Below, piece by piece: positions 40,001 through 52,000 of a DNA stretch of 64,000 nt (the first letter of the stretch is position 1; every line of letters begins with the position of its first letter). A program made the position numbers and the translations under genes. The stretch lies in assembly GCA_002633005.1 (NCBI GenBank), contig NMRA01000072.1:606290-670289 (forward strand). The letters are read 5' to 3'. A model generated the notes under the pieces. That model searched no databases. It saw nothing but the letters and a program-made list of their open reading frames with translations, and had not been told where the DNA came from. Source of the DNA: Phoronis australis (taxonomy: Eukaryota; Phoronida; Phoronidae).

Positions 40001-43000
40001 CTGTCACATGATGATCATATGATTATTTCTAGGTCAGTGGAGGAGTATCAGCCTCCTCCAGGACATATCATGGAGACCCTTGTGCCCGAAGCCCTGTCCC
40101 ACCTAACACCGTCCCACCTGGAATACTTCAAACACTGGTGTCTTCTCCTACATCTCGAAATGGAAACCTCAAGAAAGTCTATGAAGGACATCTGGTGTTC
40201 GACTCCTGAAGAAAGGTAAGTTTATGTTGAAACATTGTTACGTTGATTTCTTTGAGATTTATTCAAATTTTGTTTCTGAATTTGACTGAGCTTTCATTTT
40301 GGCTTTTGTCTGTCTTGACATGTCAGTGCTTCATGCATCTTTATGGACCAATATGATCAATGAAACACGAGTCTAATTGAGATCCAGCAGCATTGTGTGT
40401 ACCCAGTAGGCAGTGTTAGGATTTGTTGACATATGCATCTATGTGCTTATACGACTGAACGTCATTTTCTGATTTATTGCCAGTTTATGTATAGATTGGC
40501 TTGTTCATTGTCTTAGTTTGAATGCTTGTAAGCCTAACGTTCATGTGGCAAAAATTCATAACTTCTACCATTACCTCTTGCCCATAATCACTTTTTTAGT
40601 CACCAGTGATCTGGTTGGTCTAATATATTGTAAACCGATGAGCCTCAACTTTCAGAGAAAAGCTAGGAGACTGTTTCAGTAATCTGGTTTTGAAGCCAAG
40701 ATGCCCTGAGGAGAACACACACACTGGTCAGCTTCATGTGTTTAGACGAAGAGAGTGCAGTCACTGTGGGTGAGAATCACTCCTTTTTTTTCTTAAACTG
40801 TCATTAACCATTAGTTGTGTTCAGCAACAAGGTAAAAATCAGTTTTAATTTAGCTTGGGAAATAATCTTTGGCCTTCACGCAGTCTGTTAGTAATGAAAA
40901 TTATGAAAAATTAGATTGTTGACTGACTGCATTAGAACGTCCTTTTAAACGATCTCTATAATTGGAGGTTTTTAAAAGTGGCAGTGCAGAGATGACTTGT
41001 ATGAAGAAATCTCCATATCAGTTTGCTTCAGTGCAGTAAAGACTAAATTAATCAAAGTTCAGTTTATTCTGCTTTTTCAAAGAGGAACTTTTGTTCATCA
41101 GCCACTAAACAACTCAACTGTACTGGTTTCTAAATACGTTTGACGTTCACTGCTAATAGTCCATTTGTTCATTCGTTCATTCATTCATTCGTGCATTTCA
41201 TTATTTCAGGCCTTTAACAGAGGTTGGGTTGACTGTGTCCGACTCAGTCATTCTCAGCACTACCAACACAAACTGTATAGCGCTAGCCTCAGGAACTGTT
41301 GTGGACGTCAGTCAGTCAGAAGTCACTTTGAGTTTGGACAGGTAACAGCAGACTCTTTTATGGCAGATTTTGGATTTTGGGTTGTGAACACGAAATGTTT
41401 TTAACGATAATGGCAAGATATCTTATTAATTACATTATGGTTATGTGCCGCATATTCGTAATATATGGGTGTATATTGCCATCATCTCTGTCTGGGCGTC
41501 CGGCATCTGCTGCAGCTGTATCTCGTAAACCCCTTCCGGGATTTTAAGGAGATTTGGCAGATTTTTTGTATGAAGCTGACGACTGTTAATGACGAATTCA
41601 GACTGATCTGACTAACACAGTGACCCGTGGCAATTTTATTTTTTTTATGTTTGCCTCTGTATCTTTGAAGTTCCTTGATGAGTTTTCATAAAATTTGGTG
41701 AAAAGGTTTACTTAAGGAGGCGACAACTCCTTCACATTTGCAGCTGGATTGGATGATTCTGCGCCACCTAGCAGGCATTTTTATGGGCCCACATATTTAT
41801 ATGCGGGTACATATTGCCGTCATCTCTGTCTTGGCGTCCAGCATACGCTGCTGTATTTCCTAAACCCCTTGCAGGATCTTATTGAAATTTGGCAAGTGTG
41901 TTCATGACAGATGACAAAAAGTTTCAGACTAATCCAAATACTGCTGTGCCCCCTAGTGGCAATTTTAGTTGCTTACGTTGGCCTCCGTATCTTTGGTGTT
42001 CTGTGATGAATTTTCATGAAATTCAGCTAATAGGTTTTTAGTAAGGAGGCGATGATGCCATTCCATTTTCAGATGGATGTGGCGGATTTTATGACAGCTT
42101 GTGGCCATTTTTATTATTTTTGCGCCCGTTTTCTGACGCCCGCTTCACTATTTGCCACACCTCTCAAAGGATTGTGAAATTTTAAAGATGTGTTCCTGAT
42201 CAGAAGGCCACGACTGATGTTGATTTTTGGATGGGACGGAATACTGTGTCTCCCCTTTTCGACGATTTTGGTTTTTTTTGTACGTCTTCGGCCAAATCTT
42301 TTTAACCTTTTGAAGGAGCTTTTATGAAATTTGAAAGATGTATTCCTATTCAGCTGACGACTAACGGTAGCGAGTGTCTAACTGATCCAAATACCTCTGT
42401 GCCCCCCTAGTGTTAAAACGTTTTTTTTACTTTTCCCTCTGTATATTCGGAGTTCATTAATGTATTTTCATTAAATTCGGCAAATAGGTTTCTATTAAGA
42501 AGTCGACAACGCCTTCCTATTTTTGGACAAATATATTTTCTGCGCCATCTAGTGGCCTTTTTTGTTGTTTTTGCGACCGTTTTTTGGTGTCTGCCTCCCT
42601 ATCTGCCATACCGCTTAAAGGATCGTTATGAAAATTTACAGGTGTCTTCCTGATGAGAAGGTCACGGCTGACGTTGATTTTCGGACATCTTCGACTACTG
42701 TGTCATCCCTTTGTGGTGATTTTTATGCGCCCACATATTTATATGTGGACGCATTATGCCGTCATCTCCGTCCGTCCGTCCGTACGGGCGGCGTCCATCC
42801 GGCGTCTGGCGTCCGGCGTCTGCTGCTCTATCTCCAAAACCCTTTGACATATGTTCATGAAATGTGGCACATATGTTCCATTCATGAATGGGACGGCATG
42901 TGCGAACTTTCGGACGGATCCGACTACCGGTGTGCCCCCTAGTGGCAATTTTAGATTTTCATGAAATTTGGTATGTAGGCACCTATTAGTGAGATGACGC

Positions 43001-46000
43001 TATCCTCCCGTTTTCAGATGGATTCGACATAGTTTGCGCCACCTAGTGGCCATTTTTACTGTTTTCGAGTCTGTATTTTTGCGTCCACCCCTCTATCAAC
43101 CAAACCGCTCAAAGGATGGTTGTGAAAATTGGCATGTATGTGCTTACTATAAAGAAGACAGCTGACAATGATTTTCAGACGATTTGGATTACTGTGGCGC
43201 CTCCTAGTGGCAGTTTTGTTATTTTGCGCCTATGGCTTTATCTCCTAAACCGTTCGCAGGATCTTTACGAAATTTAATAAGTGTAATTTTATGATGTTAA
43301 CAACAGACGATGACGACTTTTGGACGGATCCGCCTACCAGTGTGCCCCCTAGTGGCAATTTTATTTTTTTACGTTTACCTCTGTATCTTCACAAGTCCTA
43401 AACGAATTTTCATGAAATTTGGTATGCAGGCACCTATTAGTGTGATGACGCTATTCTCCCGTTTTCGGATGGATTCGACCTAGTTTGTGACACCCAGTAG
43501 CCATTTTTACTGTTTTGGTGTCTGTTTTTTGGCGTCCACCCCTCTATCAACCAAACTGCTCTAAGTATGATTGTGAAAATTGGCATGTATGTTCTTACTA
43601 TGAAGAGGATGGTTGACGCTGAATTTCCCATGACTTTGATTACTGTGGAGCCTCCTAGTGGCAGTTTTTTTTTGCGCCCATGGCTGTATCTCCCAAACCG
43701 TTTGCAGGATCTTTACTAAATTTGGCAAGTGTATTTATGTGATGTTGACAACGGACGATGACGACTTTAGGATGATTCTGACTACCGGTATGCCTCTAGT
43801 GGCAATTTAAGTATTTCACATTGACCTCTGTATTTTCATAGGTCTTCAGGTGTATACTTTGTGTTACTTCGTGACTATGAAGGAAAAGTTCCAAGTAGAA
43901 ATTTGTTTCTGGCATTCTAATGCTGTGCTAATCTCGTATGTTGGTAAATTTGTTTTTAATTCTATGTTTCTGTGGTGCTTTAAGCAACTGATGCATAGGA
44001 TGTGCTTGTATTATGAAGATCACTCACATTTTGAAACCTAGCCTATTGAGGAGACAATGACCATGCCTTTCCATTTTGCAAAGTACAACATACTACATAT
44101 ATGCCCTCTACTGGCCACTTTATGGTACCAATAAACAACCCTAGAAGGATACCGTTTATGGTGCAATTTTGGGCGCATTTCAACGCTCTGCGTTGCTCTT
44201 GTGTTTTTTTGCATCTGCGGTCAAATCTCCTTAACCCTGTGGAGGAGCTTTGTGAAATTTGAAAGATGTGTTCCTATGGAGCCGACGATATACAGTAACA
44301 AGTGTCGAAGTGATCCAAATACCACTGACTGTGGCCTCTAGTGGAAAAATGTTAGTTTACGTTTGCCTCTGTATCTTCAGAGTTCATTAATTGTATTCAG
44401 GAAATTCTGCAGATAATAGACTTTTATGAAGGAGATGACAATGTCTCCTCATTTTTGATCAGGTTTGATGGTTTCTGGGCCATGTTGTGGCCATTTAAGA
44501 GTTTTTGCGTAACAGTGGCAATTTGTTTTGTTTTTTCACAATTGCCTCTGTATCTTCAGAGTTCCTTGACAGATTTTCATGAAATTCGACAAATTGTTTT
44601 GTATTAGAGAGGTGACAACACCTTCCAATTATCGGATGGGTTCAACATGACCTGCCCCATCTAATAGGCATTTTTATGATACTAATGAACACGTCGTCGT
44701 CGTCATTATAATTAACATCGTCACCAGCACCATACATGCCATTTTGTTTTGAAGATGTATCTTTGACTTAGTGATCCAGCTTCGAATGGGTAACTCTCAT
44801 TACTACATGTGTGTGTTGCTATTTTTGTATTCAGTAAATATCTGTTGCAAGCAAAGAAATAAAAAAGAAAAAATATATTACTATGTTGTAGAGACATCTA
44901 TCTGAACCCAGCTTGGGAGACAACTGTGTTTCGTGTGGACCGTGCTGAGTTCTTATCTACCATGCTGGGCAACTTCACCCAGCTGTCAAGACTGATGGAG
45001 AACAACGACCAGAGGTAGACAGTTGATGAGCATTGATATTGAAATGATGCATCATCTTTTAACAAAAACTGAATTGGACTAGAGCTGAGCTCAGTAGATG
45101 TGTGAATTTAGCGAGTAATTCTAGTGTGGTCTCGTGCTATGCTTGTAATGCATAGTTGATATCTCATGAAGACTTCCTTGATCTTGCATTTTCCTGAATG
45201 TATTGGGTCTACGGAACAGGCACTTAATTTCCCATTACTGTCCCAACACAATCCCCCATTTGTTGTATGGTTGGTTTATATAATAGACGCTTGTAACATC
45301 AGTTACATACAACGTAATGATCAGAATTTGATGGCCAGGTTAGCATAGCCTGGCCTAACAAAAGACTGGCTGTGAATAGACGGTCACAAATTTACCACTA
45401 TTTTACAGTTTACTGCTCCCAGGTGGCAGCAGTGGTGTGTCAGTGTATGAAGGATGACTTGCCTACATTTTTTTGAGACTTTTCTCTTTACCTTTGTGTG
45501 GTAAAGGTTGATGTTACATAATACCAATACTAAAAAGCATCAATAACCGTAGATCTTGGGGTTTTGCATACTGGATGTCTTTCACCATGATCCAAATGTG
45601 ATGACATTTTGGTTGGTATACTTGTTTAATGTTTATTTTGTAATGTTATGTTGTGACTTGCAGTGACCATTATCTTGTAGTGCATAGTTATAATCATTTT
45701 TTAAATTAAATTTTTCTTTATTTTAGCACACGTCTACGCAAGTTGATTATCGACCGGTCGCTGCCAGCATTTGCACCCACCATGTCCAAAAGTACCTTAT
45801 CCAAAGGTATATCAGATTTGTGCTTTGTTTTAACCCAGGGCAGATGTTCTAGATTATTTCCTTTTGGGCTTCAGTGATAGTTTGTTTTTTCATGCTTTTG
45901 AAGTTCTTCTCCCATTGTGCAGGATGAAAAGTAATGTAGATCTCAAAGCATGACATGTTTATTATCAATCAACGTTCTCTGATGATAATCCAGGTATTTT

Positions 46001-49000
46001 AGGCTCACATTTCTCTCTCTTTCTTGTAGTTAAAGATCTCTTCAAACCTTTGAACAAACCTCAAAAGACTGCCATTCTTAGGGTAAGTGAGCCGGCATTC
46101 ATGTTCTGTGTCTATGTGAATGTTGCAGATGTCAAATAGATCGCTACTGTTGTACAGGCAGTGTTAAAAAAGAAGTCATCACCGTATTGTTGTTTCGTGT
46201 GCACACACACACGCACGCACGCACGCACACACACACACACATACACACACTCACACACACACACACACAAACTAATAACACCTCCCTAACATAATATGAG
46301 ATAATTATTATGTGAGATATCATGGACAGGTTTAGGGGACCCGGGCCTACGGACAGGAAAATAACTCTGTCAGCATGACTCAATGTCTATTAAGTTTTTA
46401 GATTGATGTATATGAAATTTGTATGTACTTTTATTGAGGAGATTACAACTGACGTTGATTAGGGGCAAATCCGGCTACTGCAGAGTCCTCAAGTGGCAAT
46501 TTTGTTTTTCTTTGCGTTTGCCTTGAAGTTCCTTGATAGATGTTCATGAAATTGGCTTGTAAGTTACTATCATGTAGACGATAACAAGCCATAATTCAGT
46601 TGGATGTGACCTACATTGTGCCCCTTAGTGGTCTTTTTGAATTGTTTTCGCGGCTGTTCTGTCACCCATCTCCCTATCAAAATTGGTTTACGAATCGTGA
46701 TGAAAGATAGCAGGTGCGTTCTAATTGAGGAGAGCGTTGTTAACGTTCAGTCTACAAAGCAGGAACTGTGATGACAATCTGTAGAAGTTTAATACAAGAA
46801 TGATTTAATTGTAATATCAACAGATATACTATAGATATATAGATAAATACAATGATAACTTTTGTACAATGTGAAACACATTTACTTGACGAGGAGACAT
46901 GTCACTTGTGAAGAAACAGTAAATAACTGACAGAAGTCTCTATTGCTGCTGCACACAAAGCGGGATCATATTATTTTAACCAGTGTTTGAGTTCCAGCTA
47001 ATTATACTGATTGCAATCCGTAGATTACAATTGAAATGCATCTTCTTGTACTGTTGAAATGTCAAGAATTTTTTGTTGCTAAGGGCCAGCACTAATGCAG
47101 CTCTCTCTCGTTAGCATTTAAAGGAGAGGATAACCCTCGTACTTCTGAGGAGGATTGTAAATTCAGAAGGCCCAGGAGTCTCCAAAGTGAAGAGAAATAA
47201 TTTTGTTCAGTCAGTGAGCCTTTTCAGTTTGAGCTCAGATTCTCTGCCTGTGTTTTCTGGTTGTTTAAAGCTCCAAGCACCGTGAAGCATCTTTGAGAAC
47301 AATTATTTTGGTTATTTTTGGGATTGGAAACCTTGGTTTTCTGTTTTTTTAGTACGGCTAGTAAGTGTTCCTAATTACCCATGGACTAAATGGAATTCAT
47401 TTAATGCTTTAACAGAAAAGTTCACTGCGCGAGCCGCTAATTTGATTTACTCCACGAGTTTGTAGTTTGGGATTTCGTCTTGTCTTAATTATCCCAGGAT
47501 ATTAAAACTGAGATCGCATATGCACATTCGTCACAAATAATGTTTCTACTAGATTGGGACACGTCATGACCAGTCTTGATTCATTTTGATTTTGCAATTG
47601 TTAGAAGAAATGATATTCTTTAAGTGCACACATTAGGCGAGTTAACTGGTGTTCCACAATTCTATGTATCCAGTGAACCTCATAAGTGTGCTAAACCCCC
47701 TCAAACATAGATTGTTGTACCTCCAAAGGGCACGCTGTCTTGCTTTGTGATTATTTAGCAAATACTACCAGTCATACATGATTAGACTGTTGCTTATGTT
47801 GACTGATGAAAAAATCTGTCCGTTTTCTCTAACTTGCATCTTACTTTCTTTATCAGGCACTGTTGGCTAAAGACTACGTCTTGATAAAGGGATTCCCTGG
47901 GTCAGGGAAAACCTCGACTATAGTAGCTCTGATCCAGGTGTTGATAGCCATTGGTCAGTCAGTCCTACTGACCAGTTATACTCATTCGGCTGTGGACAAT
48001 ATACTGTTAAAGCTAGTCAAGGTAAGTTAATCTATATTCAATTCAGGTGTGTATTTTGTAATGCAAGACATGAAACTCTGTTGGTGACAAATCTCTGCTT
48101 ATGGAAAGGAAACCCGCAGCATGCAGTGTTATTCCCCAACACCACGTCACGATACTGGACACGGTTGAGTGATTTACGGCGGATCATTTTTGACACAAAA
48201 CTCGTTCTTAAAAACATTAAGCAAATTTCAGCATACTTCATATTCACATTGTCGTTATACATTGTGTTTCTTACTAATTTGACCAAGCAATCACAAAGAT
48301 AAAGAAACAGGGTGCAAGTTCCTCACTAATTTGACAATTCTCCATTTATTCGGGGCATAGTGTGGCAGACATTTGGAATTTTATTTTGCTAATTTTCAGA
48401 TAAAAGATTTTTTGTACTAGCTCAATTTGGAATGAATGTGTAGTTGTCATGGGGAAGACAATGAAAAAAAATCAAAATTTTGTCTGTCAGTTTTTTGGTG
48501 CAAAATGTTGCCGTACTCTGCGCCAGTTGTGTAAAAAGCGTGCTCGTCTACCAGATTTTCTCGAGTGAAAATTGTGAATCAAATCGTGATAGAATTAGTT
48601 GCAGTTCAATAGACAATTTGTAGATACTTTTTTCATCAAAATTTTTCTATTTTCCTGAACACTGCTCTGTCAACTTCTTTGAAAACAACTGATTAGTATT
48701 CATGTTTGTAAATGGTAAAGGGAAATATCTGTTACCTTTGCAATTACAAGAAAAATTTTGTTAGGTGTTAGTGATATAAATCAGTGTTTAACTTATTATC
48801 TATTTGCAAGCACACGACTAATTTCCTCCGGCTTGGTCGTCTGTCCAGAATCCATCCAGAAATTCTGCCATTTGCTGCTGAAAACTGCACCAGTAATATC
48901 AAAACTGCTGCTGATTTGAGGGACTTTTACTCATCCAAGGTTTGTAGAAATGACTTAATCATTGTATGCTTGAAATTGAACGTGTTTGCTCTTTCTTGCT

Positions 49001-52000
49001 GTTTGCAATTTTTAGTGACAGAATCATTTAAGCTTTGAATTAGATCATTTACTACTAACTACAAAATGGGGCTTAAAGTTGAATGTTACCATTTGGAGGT
49101 ATTTATCATGTTATTATTAAATCTTAAAGGTTGATTTTCAAGAAAAGAAACGTTAGAAGTAAAAAATATTTATACTTTTCTTCAAACAGGAGGTATTGGT
49201 ATTAGCAAGCGCACAATGCAAACAGTGAGTCTCTGACTGGCTGAACATGTCTTGATTCTTTGTCTGTTTCTGGAGCCATGATTGCTCAGACAAGACAGTT
49301 GGCAANCGAGTTTGTAGTTTGGGATTTCGTCTTGTCTTAATTATCCCAGGATATTAAAACTGAGATCGCATATGCACATTCGTCACAAATAATGTTTCTA
49401 CTAGATTGGGACACGTCATGACCAGTCTTGATTCATTTTGATTTTGCAATTGTTAGAAGAAATGATATTCTTTAAGTGCACACATTAGGCGAGTTAACTG
49501 GTGTTCCACAATTCTATGTATCCAGTGAACCTCATAAGTGTGTTAAACCCCCTCAAACATAGATTGTTGTACCTCCAAAGGGCACGCTGTCTTGCTTTGT
49601 GATTATTTAGCAAATACTACCAGTCATACATGATTAGACTGTTGCTTATGTTGACTGATGAAAAAATCTGTCCGTTTTCTCTAACTTGCATCTTACTTTC
49701 TTTATCAGGCACTGTTGGCTAAAGACTACGTCTTGATAAAGGGATTCCCTGGGTCAGGGAAAACCTCGACTATAGTAGCTCTGATCCAGGTGTTGATAGC
49801 CATTGGTCAGTCAGTCCTACTGACCAGTTATACTCATTCGGCTGTGGACAATATACTGTTAAAGCTAGTCAAGGTAAGTTAATCTATATTCAATTCAGGT
49901 GTGTATTTTGTAATGCAAGACATGAAACTCTGTTGGTGACAAATCTCTGCTTATGGAAAGGAAACCCGCAGCATGCAGTGTTATTCCCCAACACCACGTC
50001 ACGATACTGGACACGGTTGAGTGATTTACGGCGGATCATTTTTGACACAAAACTCGTTCTTAAAAACATTAAGCAAATTTCAGCATACTTCATATTCACA
50101 TTGTCGTTATACATTGTGTTTCTTACTAATTTGACCAAGCAATCACAAAGATAAAGAAACAGGGTGCAAGTTCCTCAGTAATTTGACAATTCTTCATTTA
50201 TTCGGGGCATAGTGTGGCAGACATTTGGAATTTTATTTTGTTAATTTTCAGATAAAAGATTTTTTGTTTATTTATTTACTAGCTCAATTTGGAATGAATG
50301 TGTAGTTGTCATGGGGAAGACAATGAAAAAAAATCAAAATTTTGTCTGTCAGTTTTTTGGTGCAAAATGTTGCCGTACTTTGCGCCAGTTGTGTAAAAAA
50401 CGTGCTCGTCTACCAGATTTTCTCGAGTGAAAATTGTGAATCAAATTGCGATAGAATTAGTTGCAGTTCAATAGACAATTTGTAGATACTTTTTTCATCA
50501 AAATTTTTCTATTTTCCTGAACACTGCTCTGTCAACTTTTTTGAAAACAACTGATTAGTGTTCATATTTGTAAATGGTTAAGTGAAATAACTGTTACCTT
50601 TGCAATTACAAGAAAAATTTTGTTAGGTGTTAGTGATATAAATCAGTGTTATTATCTATTTACAAGCACACGACTAATTTCCTCCGGCTTGGTCGTCTGT
50701 CCAGAATCCATCCAGAAATTCTGCCATTTGCTGCTGAAAACTGCACCAGTAATATCAAAACTGCTGCTGATTTGAGGGACTTTTACTCATCTAAGGTTTG
50801 TAGAAATGACTTAATCATTGTATGCTTGAAATTGAACGTGTTTGCACTTTCTTGCTGTTTGCAATTTTTAGTGACAGAATCATTTAAGCTTTGAATTAGA
50901 TCATTTACTACTACAAAATTGGGCTTAAAGTTGAATGTTACCATTTGGAGGTATTTATCATGTTATTACTAACTCTTAAAGGTTGATTTTCAAGAAAAGA
51001 AATGTTAGAAGTAAAAAATATTTATACTTTTCTTCAAACAGGAGGTATTGGTATTAGCAAGCGCACAATGCAAACAGTGAGTCTCTGACTGGCTGAACAT
51101 GTCTTGATTCTTTGTCTGTTTCTGAAGCCATGATTGCTCAGACAAGACAGTTGGCAAGTTGTTAGTATACCGGGGCTGGCACGTATGATGGACAAGCCTC
51201 TCAATCATTGAGCACATTTATGGGAACCAAAGAGAGTGCAGCTTATTTGAAGCAGCTAACATTTTTGGAAATTACTCACTGGATCCGTGTCATAGTTTCG
51301 CTTATTGTGATGTTAAGTTTTGAATTTTTATTTTGTAGAAATCTACCAGAAAGTATCAAATGCCTTGTTGTAGTCAGTAAACCATCCCCAATAAACCTTT
51401 CGCAAAATAGGAAGCAAGGTGGATTTTGTCCTACTTCCCTTGGTGTCTTTGTGCTGTTACCTAACCTCATACTGCCTAGCAGGAATTTACCTGAGATTTG
51501 TAAGACCCCATGCTGGTTTTCCATGTGCAAGGTTATAGACCTTAGGCAAGGTTATGCAACAAGATGCCAAGTTTGTTCCACTTTTCAGCTAAGTTTGGAA
51601 ATCCGCAAGTGGTCTCTTGGCTTAGAACGCCTTCAAAAAAAGTTTCTTAGCATTCAGATTAGAGGTGATTTATAAAGTTGGAAGAAGTAAAAAATCCTTG
51701 TTTCTGAACGGTACGCTCATTAAGTGGGAATTGGCAGTGCCATGAATTTATGAGCAAAATCAGTGTTTTCTGTCCGTTGCCAGCTATTGATGTGGTTTCT
51801 CTGCATTACAGGCAGTGGTAGCCACAACGTGTCTTGGCACTAACCATCCCGTGTTTAGTCAGCGAACCTTTGACGTTTGCATTCTGGATGAGGCCACTCA
51901 AGTCATGCAGCCCACCTGTTTCGGGCCTCTCTTTCGCGCTCGTAAACACATTCTGGTTGGCGACCCTCAACAGCTGCCCCCTGTTGTGCAAAGTCACGCT

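Larger units (their letters stand above)
47455..51157 (+). repeat. 1.85-kb direct duplication around single N (49306)
   Basis: Copies 47455-49305 and 49307-51157 both begin CGAGTTTGTAGTTTGGG and end GACAAGACAGTTGGCAA. They differ by scattered substitutions and small indels, such as an extra TTTATTTATT near 50270. The break is exactly the N. This is best read as two haplotype contigs placed in series. Confidence 0.87.

Noticed and set aside
42628-42942. Open frame with [15 protein letters not shown]
   Set aside because: It is translated TCCG microsatellite and 5' end of the Helentron-like element; the same frame recurs at 56147-56539.
46144-46383. Cys/Val-rich protein
   Set aside because: It is the CA microsatellite in translation.
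51043-51077. Possible small DNA2 exon [11 protein letters not shown] between splice-like sites
   Set aside because: Acceptor CAAACAG and donor GTGAGT flank it, but its 35 bases break the frame into AVVATTCLG, and known DNA2 proteins join the neighbouring exons directly.
51208-51675. 155-codon open frame
   Set aside because: No family resemblance, no splice or start support, and it lies inside a DNA2 intron.
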